Source of the DNA: Altericroceibacterium spongiae
GTDB taxonomy: Bacteria; Pseudomonadota; Alphaproteobacteria; Sphingomonadales; Sphingomonadaceae
Reading direction: 5' to 3'
DNA: 55,793 bases
NCBI RefSeq assembly: GCF_003610805.1
Contig: NZ_RAPF01000014.1
Coordinates: 1 to 55,793 of the forward strand
The notes beneath the pieces are model-generated. The model was not told the origin of the DNA. It ran no database searches and saw only the letters and a list, made by a program, of their open reading frames with translations. This document shows positions 24,688-32,473 of the stretch, piece after piece. The position numbers and the translations under genes are program-made. Numbering within the stretch: position 1 is the first letter of the stretch; every line of letters begins with the position of its first letter.

Positions 24688-24767
24688 ATCCCCACAGACC
24701 CTAGGCCGCCCACTCAACAAGTCATCTTCGTTTTTCAACCCGGTGCTTCTGCGCCCAAGGAGGTATT

Positions 24768-24911
24768 ATGCCCTCAACCTATGCGGCTGCCCGCGAGGCG
24801 CTGTTCGATGACCAGCGCTACTTTTTGGAGACGCGTCACGTGGTCCATCGCTGGTGTAACTCTGACGTCGATTGCGTTGGCTTCCCTGCTCGACTGGACC
24901 TCGCTCGATAG
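24768..24911 (+). CDS. Short frame with strong ribosome-binding site (doubtful)
   Basis: ATG at 24768 follows a perfect AAGGAGG. It encodes 47 residues beginning MPSTYAAAREALFDDQRYFL and overlaps the start of the next, longer gene in another frame. It could be a leader peptide, the N-terminus of a gene since frameshifted, or a decayed gene whose upstream region the IS displaced. No homologue recognised. Confidence 0.3.
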   Translation: MPSTYAAAREALFDDQRYFLETRHVVHRWCNSDVDCVGFPARLDLAR

Positions 24912-26445
24912 CCACCTGATCATTGCCCTTGGAGGGTTGCTCAGCTTGGCGTTGCTCGCGGCGTTCTGGGTTGCCAGTCGTTCGAAATTCAGGCTTCAGC
25001 GTTTCATTTCAGCCGAGCGAGAAATTGCTGCAGCATTAGGTTCGACTTCTTCTGAGGGCATCCGAAACCTAATTCATGATCTTCGCATGTCCGCCGAAAC
25101 GGATCCAGCCATTCGCGCCCTATATGCCGCTTCTAGTCCGCAAATTGCACATCACCTCGAGCGTGTTCTTGAAGTGGAGGTCCGCAATGAACGCAGCCGG
25201 AGGATCAGGGAGCTCTGCGAGAACGCGAGAAAGATAGTCCTGCCACAGGTCGAACTACAGCGTTCGGAATCGCCGGCGATCAAGGCTGAGCGAACGATCA
25301 GTGATGCGATCGAGAATCTCATCAAGCTTAAGGCCGATGCGGAGAAGCGATTGGACGCAGAGCGAGAAAGTAGACGCCTCAAGTGGTGGTTCGACCTTAC
25401 TCGTCCGGATTTCGAAGACGTCGAGGAGAAAGTTGAGCAACTGAAGGCGGCCCGACAGAAGCTCATTGCTTCAGGCGACATCGCCAAGACCGAAAGCTAT
25501 TTTCACGATCTAACCGACCGCGTCGAACGACGAACCCGCGATATTCAGAGGGAAGCTATCGCCTGTATTCCGGCTGCTCCTACTAACAATTTCGACGAAC
25601 AGCGCGTTGTGCAAGGGGCGCTCATGCTCTCGGCCTTATCTGTGGCAGTCTCAGCGTGGGGCGATATCAGTCAGGCTGGAAGCGTTTACGACAGCCTGCG
25701 CGAGGTCAACGGCAACTACGCCGATATGACCGATACCGAAATCTGGTTCGATACCTTGACCATGACAGGACCTGAACTTGCTGGACTGGCCAGCCTCGCC
25801 AAAGGCGCGCTTTTTGAGGCCCACGTAGAATCAAGCTTCGGAGGGGAACTTCACGAACACTTCAACCATCCCGACACGGACATCGTCATTGACGGTGTCG
25901 CCTATCAGATCAAGGCCACCGATAGCGCAAGTTATATTGATACCATCGCCGATGGGATCCCCGTTATCAGCACGTCAGAAGTCGCCAGTATCACCGGTTC
26001 ACTCGATGGAGGATATTCCAATGAGGATCTGACCGATGTGGTCGATCTCGCGCTTGGCGGGACAGTGCTGGACATTAGCGATACAGCGCTGGATGCCGTG
26101 CTTACGGGTGTCGGCGGCGTTGGAATCTTCGCTATGCTGAGCGGGGTGCGTAGCGCATCTACAAAATACAAGGAAACCGGTGATGCGCTAGAGTCGCTGG
26201 CGGAAGGCCTCAGCACTGCAACGGTCCACACGGCGAGAACGACGGTAAACATGGCAGAGATGGCCACTAAGGGTGTGGTAGGCGTCGCGACGTCTCGACC
26301 GATCCGGTTCGCCGGTAGCCTGGTAGCATCACTGGCAACTAGGGGTGCGGCTAGATTCGATCGCTGGTTAGAAGACGAAGGACCGACGGAAATGACCGAT
26401 GGCATATCGGCCAGCTCGCAGAGAGCATCTCGCGGCTCGCGCTGA
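24781..26445 (+). CDS. Unknown membrane-anchored coiled-coil protein with nuclease-like motif
   Basis: A 554-residue protein I do not recognise. Two hydrophobic helices (about 21-38 and 45-66) anchor it. A long charged alpha-helical stretch (about 75-260, Glu/Arg/Lys rich) is probably coiled coil. Around 340-380 it reads ALFEAHVESSFGG then HPDTDIVIDGVAYQIKAT: an acidic residue, PD...D and QxK spacing like PD-(D/E)xK-fold nucleases with Q for E. A Gly- and Ala-rich hydrophobic part (about 425-455) follows. Lower GC than neighbours, directly after an IS element, so likely acquired separately. ATG at 24808, preceded by GAGG, is an alternative start. Function unknown; a nuclease role is only a hypothesis. 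Confidence 0.55.
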   Translation: MRLPARRCSMTSATFWRRVTWSIAGVTLTSIALASLLDWTSLDSHLIIALGGLLSLALLAAFWVASRSKFRLQRFISAEREIAAALGSTSSEGIRNLIHDLRMSAETDPAIRALYAASSPQIAHHLERVLEVEVRNERSRRIRELCENARKIVLPQVELQRSESPAIKAERTISDAIENLIKLKADAEKRLDAERESRRLKWWFDLTRPDFEDVEEKVEQLKAARQKLIASGDIAKTESYFHDLTDRVERRTRDIQREAIACIPAAPTNNFDEQRVVQGALMLSALSVAVSAWGDISQAGSVYDSLREVNGNYADMTDTEIWFDTLTMTGPELAGLASLAKGALFEAHVESSFGGELHEHFNHPDTDIVIDGVAYQIKATDSASYIDTIADGIPVISTSEVASITGSLDGGYSNEDLTDVVDLALGGTVLDISDTALDAVLTGVGGVGIFAMLSGVRSASTKYKETGDALESLAEGLSTATVHTARTTVNMAEMATKGVVGVATSRPIRFAGSLVASLATRGAARFDRWLEDEGPTEMTDGISASSQRASRGSR

Positions 26446-26734
26446 ACCTGTCGACAGGGCAATCCCTTTAGCGACAGCGCTGGAAGAGGCAGGGCCAGCG
26501 TGGAGCCAACCATTATCGCGCAGCGCTGGACCTGCCATTGTGCAATGCTCACAGCTTAAGTCATGGACCCATCGCTCTGCGATGGGCTCGCTCGACATCT
26601 TGGTGGCGACGAGTTACAGGGCTACGAAGGACAAATTCTGTAGCCCGCGGATTTCTCTAGGAAATTGCTGAGTTACAGTGGGAAGCCTGTGATTCCCGTT
26701 CTGACCCGAAGGCAAGAGCAGCAGAAAGGTAATT
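26446..26734. other. Non-coding stretch
   Basis: No credible gene on either strand between the unknown membrane protein and the terminator of the YncE-like gene; short frames here lack ribosome-binding sites and recognisable motifs. Confidence 0.5.
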
Positions 26735-26768
26735 CAAAAAAGCACCGGAGCGGGAGGGTCGCTCCGGT
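26735..26768 (-). terminator. Rho-independent terminator of the YncE-like gene
   Basis: On the minus strand ACCGGAGCG, seven-base loop, CGCTCCGGT (9-bp perfect stem, 26744-26768) is followed by GC and TTTTTT (26735-26741). It lies 10 bp after the stop of the minus-strand gene at 26778. Confidence 0.9.
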
Positions 26769-26777
26769 CAGGGGGGA

Positions 26778-28193
26778 TCACTTGCGCGGTGAAATCCGCA
26801 GTACCCGGTCACCTTCGGTATCAAGCGCGCCGGCAGATTTATCGACCGCGTAAACCACGCCGTCTTTGCCGAGGGCAACATGGTTCGCCATGGGTGCCGG
26901 GCCGAGATTGGCCAGGATGTTTCCATTCACATCGGCGACGGCAATGGAGCCGCTGACCCGACTGGCGACATAGACGTGATTGGTCTGCGGATCGAAAGCA
27001 ACATTGAGCGGCATGGCCCCGATAGGCGTATCGGCAATGACATCGCCCGTATCACCATCGAGCACGATAAGATTATCGCTGCCCGAAGCCGCTACGAAAA
27101 TGCGATTTGTACCGGGATCATGCGCGATTCCGATGGCCATCTTGGCACCGGGAACCGGCAGAACTTTCTCCACCTCATCGCTTTGCGTGTCGATAACGGC
27201 CACTTCATTGGTCGAAAGGCTCGCCACATAGAGGCGATGGGCATCCTGATCGAGCGACAGGCTGGCGGAGGAAAACTGTTCACCCCATTGTTTCGAATCG
27301 ATGGTGATCGTTTTTGACACTTCGGGCGTGGCGGTGTCGAACACCACCACTTCGGGCTTGCCGGTTGCGCTGGCAAAAGCCTTGTTCAGCGTTTCATCGA
27401 CCAGAACATCACGGGCATGGGCCACCGTATCGGGAGCGAACTGCTTCACGAGCGACAGATCTGACTGGTTGTAGACCGCAACCGTGTTCTGCCGTGTATT
27501 CGTCACCCATACTGTATCATGGGCATCGTCCACGCCCACGCCATAAACCGCATAAAGGCCGGGGTCCCGGCCGGGCCGTGTCGCAGAGGCAGGCGCGGAA
27601 GCCGGTGTAACCTGCGCCAGAACATCCAGACTATCGGCATCAAGCTTGACCAAAGCCGCTTCTTTGACCGGCGGCCGACCGACAGAAGAGGTGACGAAAA
27701 TAGCATTGTTTTTCGCACTATAAGCCGATTGATAGAGCCCGCGGGTCACTTGCGCTTCGCTGATCTGGAACTGATCCTGTCCGGACAGCGGAATGGTCGG
27801 CGAAACCTTCAGTTCGGCAATCGTGGCGTAATAGGGTTCCTGAACCAGCACGACCACAGGATAGATACCGGCACTGGCGTTGGCCGGGATGGTGATCTGG
27901 GTGGCAATTTCGCCTTTTTCATTGGCAGTGGCCTGCGCCAGCGGTGTGGTGCCGTAAAGCAGCGACACCTGCTGACCGGGTTCGAAACCGCGGCCCGCAA
28001 CGTTGACTGTGCTGCCGGCTTCGACCGGTGCACCCCGATCAGAGGCAGAAAAACGAACTTGTGCATCCGTTTTGCTGTCCAGCGTTGTGAAAGGGGTTTG
28101 GGCCACGGCGCTGGCTGCACCGGCGACAAACAGAGAGCCTGCGGTCAGCAGAGCCAGACTTGTCCGGCGTAGCCGACTGTTTTGGAATGTCAT
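26778..28193 (-). CDS. Exported YVTN/YncE-like beta-propeller protein
   Basis: A 471-residue periplasmic or secreted protein. Signal peptide about 1-31 (LALLTAGSLFVAGAASAVAQ). An Ig-like domain follows (about 40-130, with GRGFEPGQQVSLLYG), then a seven-bladed YVTN-type propeller (about 150-470) with repeats such as HDTVWVTNTRQNTVAVYN, HRLYVASLSTNEVAVID, NRIFVAASGSDNLIVLDG and NHVYVASRVSGSIAVADV. E. coli YncE, which is iron-regulated and encoded next to a TonB receptor, has the same repeat type; no enzyme activity is known. It lies downstream of the siderophore-binding protein on the same strand (84 bp gap), suggesting an iron-linked but undefined job. AGGAGGAC precedes the ATG. Confidence 0.82.
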   Translation of the reverse strand: MTFQNSRLRRTSLALLTAGSLFVAGAASAVAQTPFTTLDSKTDAQVRFSASDRGAPVEAGSTVNVAGRGFEPGQQVSLLYGTTPLAQATANEKGEIATQITIPANASAGIYPVVVLVQEPYYATIAELKVSPTIPLSGQDQFQISEAQVTRGLYQSAYSAKNNAIFVTSSVGRPPVKEAALVKLDADSLDVLAQVTPASAPASATRPGRDPGLYAVYGVGVDDAHDTVWVTNTRQNTVAVYNQSDLSLVKQFAPDTVAHARDVLVDETLNKAFASATGKPEVVVFDTATPEVSKTITIDSKQWGEQFSSASLSLDQDAHRLYVASLSTNEVAVIDTQSDEVEKVLPVPGAKMAIGIAHDPGTNRIFVAASGSDNLIVLDGDTGDVIADTPIGAMPLNVAFDPQTNHVYVASRVSGSIAVADVNGNILANLGPAPMANHVALGKDGVVYAVDKSAGALDTEGDRVLRISPRK

Positions 28194-28277
28194 AAATGTC
28201 CTCCTGTTTTATACGTTTTTTGTGTGATGTTACGCCTCGCGGCGGTGGGGTGTGATTGTTTCAGGCAGAGCGCTGCT

Positions 28278-29438
28278 TCAGGGCAGATCGACCCAGTAAG
28301 TTCCGTCATAAGGCACAGCGAGAAAACGGTTGTTGATCGTTTCGAGCGTCTGTGCCGGATCGATATCCGGAAAGACTTCCGGATGAATCCATTTCGCGAA
28401 TGTTTCGATAGCGACGATATCGAGCGGTGAATTGATAAGCTGATGCGAGAAGCCATGCGTGTTGCCGCTGGCGACAGCGCTCAGTCCGGAAATACCCCGC
28501 CGTTCTGCGACTTTGGCGAGCGATGCCCGGGCTTCCTCAGGGGTGAATTCCGGGCCCAGCACCAGCCCGCCTGCCTTGGCCAGATGCGGCCCGCCAGTGG
28601 TGATATAGACCTTGGGGTCCTGTGCTATGACATATTCGAGATTGAGCTTGCCGAAGGACTGGCTGATAACGTCTGCACCGATATTATGGCCGCCTACAAA
28701 GTCGATATAATCGCCGATATTGCCGCGGCCGGGCGAGTTGCAGCAATCATTGCTGATGCCGGCATGAGCTTCCAGAAACACTTTCGGGCGGTTTGACGCG
28801 GGTAGTTTTGCCACGGCGTCGGCAATGCGTTTCATATGTTCGGCACGAAAGGCGATGAAATCCTCCGCCTGCTGCTCGCGCCCGGTCAGCTTGCCGAGAA
28901 TGCGCAGACTGGGTTCGAGATTGTCGAAAGGTTTGACGAAAAAGTCTACTATGACGACATGAATGCCGGCCGCTTCAAGCTGGTCGATCTGGGCATCGCT
29001 TATGCCGCTTTCGAGCGAGAGCAGAGCGACATCGGGTGCGGCGGCCAGCAGCGCTTCCATGTTGAAATTGCCCGCCGAGCTGGAAATGACCGGCAGATCG
29101 GCCAGTTCGGGAGATTTGGCGAGATAGCGTTGATAAGTGTCGGTTCCCAGTCGATTGACGTCTTTCGGCCAGGCTGCCAGCAGCGAAACCGGATCGGGAT
29201 GGATCAGTCCCAGCGCGACCAGATAGCGACTGTCATCAATGGCGATCGATTGAACAGGTCCGTCAATGGTGATCGGACGGCCGCTAATATCCGTCAATTC
29301 TGCCGGAGCAGAGGAAGAAGAGCCGTCTTTTTGTTCTCCGCCCTGCCAGAACATGAGAATGGCGAGCAGGGCGAGGGCCACGAGCACAGCTGCGCCGAGC
29401 AAAACGGATTTGTTTCTGTTCGGGGCTGGGCTTGGCAT
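28278..29438 (-). CDS. Siderophore ABC transporter substrate-binding protein (FecB/FepB type)
   Basis: A 386-residue periplasmic-binding protein of the iron-siderophore class. An N-terminal hydrophobic helix (about 12-31) without a lipobox cysteine suggests membrane anchoring or an uncleaved signal. The domain starts LTDISGRPITIDGPVQSIAI, with PDVALLSLESGISDAQIDQL, VVDFFVKPFDNLEPSLRILG, DYIDFVGGHNIGADVI and EYVIAQDPKVYITTGG. It would hand ferric siderophore to the permease/ATPase at 21753-23608, from which it is separated by the IS and the unknown gene. It is divergent from the esterase gene, with a shared 99-bp promoter region. Confidence 0.87.
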   Translation of the reverse strand: MPSPAPNRNKSVLLGAAVLVALALLAILMFWQGGEQKDGSSSSAPAELTDISGRPITIDGPVQSIAIDDSRYLVALGLIHPDPVSLLAAWPKDVNRLGTDTYQRYLAKSPELADLPVISSSAGNFNMEALLAAAPDVALLSLESGISDAQIDQLEAAGIHVVIVDFFVKPFDNLEPSLRILGKLTGREQQAEDFIAFRAEHMKRIADAVAKLPASNRPKVFLEAHAGISNDCCNSPGRGNIGDYIDFVGGHNIGADVISQSFGKLNLEYVIAQDPKVYITTGGPHLAKAGGLVLGPEFTPEEARASLAKVAERRGISGLSAVASGNTHGFSHQLINSPLDIVAIETFAKWIHPEVFPDIDPAQTLETINNRFLAVPYDGTYWVDLP

Positions 29439-29537
29439 TTATAGACTCCTGCACGCTTCATCGGCATGGCCGGTGTCATAAAATCGCTATTGATTGTAAA
29501 GTGCAACAAGCATTCTCAAAGTGGATAACGAATATGA

Positions 29538-30404
29538 GTGAACAGGATGAATGAGGGCGGTGACAAGAAATGGGGTGTTTCCGGCGAAAATGAGCTAGTC
29601 ATTCTGCCTAATGCCCTGCGCTTTCCCCTGACCAGTCATGCGCATAGCGATGTGTATCAGATCGATATTGCTTTTCCTGATGGCGAGCCGGTGAAAGCAG
29701 GCTGGCCTGCCATTTTTTTACTCGATGCATCGAACTGTTTCGGCACCTGTGTCGAAGCCATGCGCCGCATGTCCAAAAGGCCTGATGCAACCGGAGTCGA
29801 ACCGGCGATCATTATCGGCATTTCTGGCGAGAAGGGGGCCTATGACGTTTCCCGTCGTCAGAGAGATTATACGACAATACCTGTCGGCCCGATTAGGGAT
29901 GAGCGAACGGTCGGAGGCGCACCCGTCTTTCTCGACTTTCTGCGCCAGGAAGTGACATCTTTCGTATCGCGCCATGTAAATCTGGATCTGAAACGGCTGA
30001 CCTTATTCGGGCATTCTCTCGCCGGATATTTCGTCCTGTGGACCATGCTCAATCACGGTGCTTTTTTCCGGAACTATGCGGCGATCAGCCCGTCTGTTTG
30101 GTGGGACAAGACCGGCATTTTCAACGCGGCAGGCTCTCTAACCTCTTCCGATCGGCGGCTATTGCTGACGATTGGGGAATGGGAGGATAGTTTGCCTCCC
30201 TGGCAGGCCGCAGCATCGGGAAGCGAAGATGTCATCGCCCGCCGAAAAAGGCGCAATATGTTTGGCAATGTCCGTGATCTGGGTGAGACGCTGAAGCCCC
30301 GATTGGGAGATAATATGTCTTGTCTGATATTGCCTGATGAAGACCATGTCTCGGGCATTTCCACAGCTATTCCTCGTATGTTGCGTATGGCCAGCCAGCG
30401 ATAG
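29538..30404 (+). CDS. Siderophore trilactone esterase (IroE/BesA-like alpha/beta hydrolase)
   Basis: A 288-residue hydrolase of the esterase-D/BesA/IroE group, which hydrolyses the ester bonds of enterobactin-, salmochelin- or bacillibactin-type trilactones to release iron. Seen: LTLFGHSLAGYFVLW with nucleophile Ser about 160, AAISPSVWWDKTGIF (the conserved SPS.WW), and the late LPDEDHVSG with the catalytic His. No signal peptide is evident, favouring a cytosolic BesA/Fes-like role over periplasmic IroE. GTG at 29538 or ATG at 29547 may be the start. Its presence fits the trilactone expected from the EntF-type TE. Divergent from the binding-protein gene. Confidence 0.85.
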   Translation: MNRMNEGGDKKWGVSGENELVILPNALRFPLTSHAHSDVYQIDIAFPDGEPVKAGWPAIFLLDASNCFGTCVEAMRRMSKRPDATGVEPAIIIGISGEKGAYDVSRRQRDYTTIPVGPIRDERTVGGAPVFLDFLRQEVTSFVSRHVNLDLKRLTLFGHSLAGYFVLWTMLNHGAFFRNYAAISPSVWWDKTGIFNAAGSLTSSDRRLLLTIGEWEDSLPPWQAAASGSEDVIARRKRRNMFGNVRDLGETLKPRLGDNMSCLILPDEDHVSGISTAIPRMLRMASQR

Positions 30405-30471
30405 GCTGGCCATTATGCGCAAGGCCGGATCTATGCTGAGGTACAGGGCTGCATGTGAAAGCGCGCTGCCT

Positions 30472-31302
30472 TCAGAGTGGCTGTGCAAGCAGGCAGATGC
30501 CATCAGGCGCAAAGCGCACCGCATCCAGCGATGATGCCAGAGCGCATTCGCCGGGGTTTATGGTTTCTCCATCGACGGTCACGGCTTGCTTTGTCGGGAG
30601 GATGAGAAAGGGCGCAGTATACCGGATGCTGATATCCTGATCCGGCAATCCGGCGAGCTGGTCGAGCTGGAAATAAGGCCCGCTGGTCAGACTGGCCGTT
30701 TCATCGAGCGAAATCCGTTTGTGATATTTCTCCGGATAAGGCTCGCCGCTGGCCACGGACAGGCCTTCATCGAGATGTAGTTCGCGTGGGCGACCGTAAT
30801 CGTAGAGACGGTAGGTAATATCGCTATTTTGCTGCATTTCGATCAGGCTGATCCCGCCACCAATCGCATGGATCGTATTGGCCGGGATATAAAAGAAGTC
30901 TCCCGCCTGCACCGGATGCCAGTCGAGCATGGTTTCGATCGATCCGTCCAGCGCAGCCTGCCGAATGGTTTGGGCATCGGCATTTTGCGTGAGCCCGATG
31001 CCGAGAACAGCATTCGGTTCCGCCTCGATTACCAGCCAGCATTCCTCTTTGCCCTGCCGTCCGAGCCCTGCGGCTTCGGTCTGTGTATCGCTGGGATGGA
31101 CCTGCACCGATAATTTGTCGCTGGTGAAGATATATTTGCCTAGCAACTGGGGCAGAATGGCTGGCGGTTCGAACCAGATTTCCCCGATACGTTTGCCCGC
31201 AGTGTCGGGGAAGGGCGCGGGCAGCCTGTCCTGACCCCAGATTTTTTCGACGCTGCGAGTGGGTAGCTTCACGAGTTTCTTCCGATAAGGGAGGCCAGAC
31301 AT
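30472..31302 (-). CDS. manA: Class I mannose-6-phosphate isomerase-like protein
   Basis: A 276-residue cupin-fold zinc isomerase interconverting mannose-6-P and fructose-6-P. Seen: EKIWGQDRLPAPF, SDKLSVQVHPSDTQTEA (Zn ligands), GKEECWLVIEAEPNA and DFFYIPANTIHAIGGGISLIEMQQNSDITYRLYDYGR. This is the short form of about 270 residues common in alphaproteobacteria and Bacillus. ATG at 31302 chosen because the frame upstream lacks similarity. A 26-bp palindrome (31302-31327) covers the start region. Why it lies among iron genes is unclear; it may simply flank the regulator. Confidence 0.87.
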   Translation of the reverse strand: MSGLPYRKKLVKLPTRSVEKIWGQDRLPAPFPDTAGKRIGEIWFEPPAILPQLLGKYIFTSDKLSVQVHPSDTQTEAAGLGRQGKEECWLVIEAEPNAVLGIGLTQNADAQTIRQAALDGSIETMLDWHPVQAGDFFYIPANTIHAIGGGISLIEMQQNSDITYRLYDYGRPRELHLDEGLSVASGEPYPEKYHKRISLDETASLTSGPYFQLDQLAGLPDQDISIRYTAPFLILPTKQAVTVDGETINPGECALASSLDAVRFAPDGICLLAQPL

Positions 31303-31327
31303 TATTGCTGCCTTAGGACAGCAATAA
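31302..31327. promoter_or_regulatory. 26-bp near-perfect palindrome at the manA-like start
   Basis: TTATTGCTG (31302-31310), centre CCTTAGGA, CAGCAATAA (31319-31327): perfect 9-bp arms directly at the start codon of the minus-strand isomerase gene. Either an operator for an unknown repressor or a leader hairpin masking the ribosome-binding site. Confidence 0.55.
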
Positions 31328-31431
31328 ACGAACCCATATCTTAACGGATCTTTTGGCCCGTACAAGATGCTGCACTTGCGAAGATTGCTGTTTGACAGAG
31401 TGCTGCTGGCTATCTCGCATAGAAGATGTGA

Positions 31432-31452
31432 AAATGCGAATTGATTGCATTT
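31432..31452. promoter_or_regulatory. Fur-like box upstream of AraC regulator gene
   Basis: The core AATGCGAATTGATTGCATT is strongly palindromic (AAATGC/GCATTT arms with AAT-n-ATT centre), resembling a Fur 7-1-7 site. It lies just before the regulator gene and overlaps its possible TTG start, favouring a start further downstream. Confidence 0.6.
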
Positions 31453-31459
31453 ATCGCCG

Positions 31460-32356
31460 ATGGCAGACATATTCGCTATCATGTTTCAGGATCGAGAATC
31501 CAGCATGCCGGTCTGGTCGTTTACCAGCCAGACGGCGATGACCGTATCGGGCGGTATGATTGCCAACCCGCCTGCGGCGCGGATGGAGGAACGCTGCCAT
31601 CGCGGCCTGAAGCTGGTTGTCCTGCTGCAAGGCGCCCTGACATGCGAAATTCCCATACAAGGCCTGTGCGATATTAAGGGGCCGAGCCTGTGTGCCATCC
31701 TCGATCGTGACGGCCATATGGCTGCACAGAGCTTCGATGCTGGTCAGGCGCTGCATTATGTGATTGTCACGATCGAACAGGATGCCATGCACGGATTGAT
31801 CGGGGCCGATATGGACCGTTTCTTCCGTGACACGGCTATCCGATCACGAACAGAGCCTGTATTGTTTCACAGCGCTGCTCCGCGTTTCCTGCAAAGCATC
31901 GCCCGGCAGATGCTGCGCCCTCGTCTCCGCCAGCCCGGTGCACATCTCTATGCGACAGGCAAAGCGCTGGAGCTGAGCGGACTGGCGATGGATCACATCT
32001 TTCGACCTCACATATCGGACAAACCTTCTGCAATCTGGTCGGCGGATGACATGGAGCGGCTCCATTTTGCGCGTGACCTGCTGTTCGAACGGCTCGATGC
32101 CGCGCCCGATATGGCCACTCTGGCCCGCCGAAGCGGTCTCAATATTCGCAAATTGACGCATGGTTTTCGGGATGTGTTTGGCGCCACGCCAGGCGCTTTA
32201 TTGAAGGCCGAAAGGCTGGAACAGGCACATCATATGATTGCCAGCGGAACCTGGAGTGTCTCGCAGGCAGCATGGCAGGTCGGCTATACACCGGCTGCTT
32301 TCGCAACGGCCTTTCGCCGCCGTTTCGGGGTGGCACCCAGCACACTTCGACCCTGA
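31460..32356 (+). CDS. AraC-family regulator, PchR-like (siderophore-responsive)
   Basis: A 298-residue AraC protein. The N-terminal sensor part (about 1-190) resembles PchR-type regulators that respond to ferric siderophores. The C-terminal DNA-binding domain has LARRSGLNIRKLTHGFRDVFG as first helix-turn-helix and SVSQAAWQVGYTPAAFATAF as second, ending RRFGVAPSTLRP. It precedes a siderophore receptor gene by 117 bp on the same strand, the usual PchR/receptor arrangement. Several starts (TTG 31445, ATG 31460, 31481, 31505) are possible. The Fur-like box at 31432 suggests iron repression. Ligand unknown; the cluster's own siderophore is the first candidate. Confidence 0.82.
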   Translation: MADIFAIMFQDRESSMPVWSFTSQTAMTVSGGMIANPPAARMEERCHRGLKLVVLLQGALTCEIPIQGLCDIKGPSLCAILDRDGHMAAQSFDAGQALHYVIVTIEQDAMHGLIGADMDRFFRDTAIRSRTEPVLFHSAAPRFLQSIARQMLRPRLRQPGAHLYATGKALELSGLAMDHIFRPHISDKPSAIWSADDMERLHFARDLLFERLDAAPDMATLARRSGLNIRKLTHGFRDVFGATPGALLKAERLEQAHHMIASGTWSVSQAAWQVGYTPAAFATAFRRRFGVAPSTLRP

Positions 32357-32430
32357 TAGCGCTCAGGCAACGCTTACGCGAAACTCTTTGTCGCTTGCGC
32401 GAAAGCCTTATCGATTTCACCGGAAAGCTA

Positions 32431-32447
32431 TTGCGACTAATTCGCAA
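32431..32447. promoter_or_regulatory. Fur-like palindrome upstream of FhuA-like receptor
   Basis: TTGCGACTAATTCGCAA, 17 bp, near-perfect palindrome (TTGCGA/TTCGCAA), 26 bp before the receptor ATG. It resembles the sites at 11942, 31432, 38561 and 46364. Binding by Fur, or by the AraC protein upstream, is inferred. Confidence 0.55.
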
Positions 32448-32473
32448 ATCATTGAACTCTCATCACAGGGGAT

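Larger units (their letters stand above)
23881..24701 (+). mobile_element. IS5-family (IS427 group) insertion sequence, complete, 821 bp
   Basis: Left end GGGCTTGTGGGGATT and right end (reverse complement) GGGTCTGTGGGGATT form imperfect terminal repeats, flanked by a TA target duplication (23879-23880 and 24702-24703). Two overlapping transposase frames fill it. Size, ends and two-frame layout fit the IS427 group. Joining the flanks restores the uninterrupted sequence CGCCTAGGCC. Confidence 0.88.

Noticed and set aside
29439-29537. Fur site in the binding protein/esterase divergent promoter
   Set aside because: AT-rich segments resemble half-sites, but I could find no convincing palindrome.
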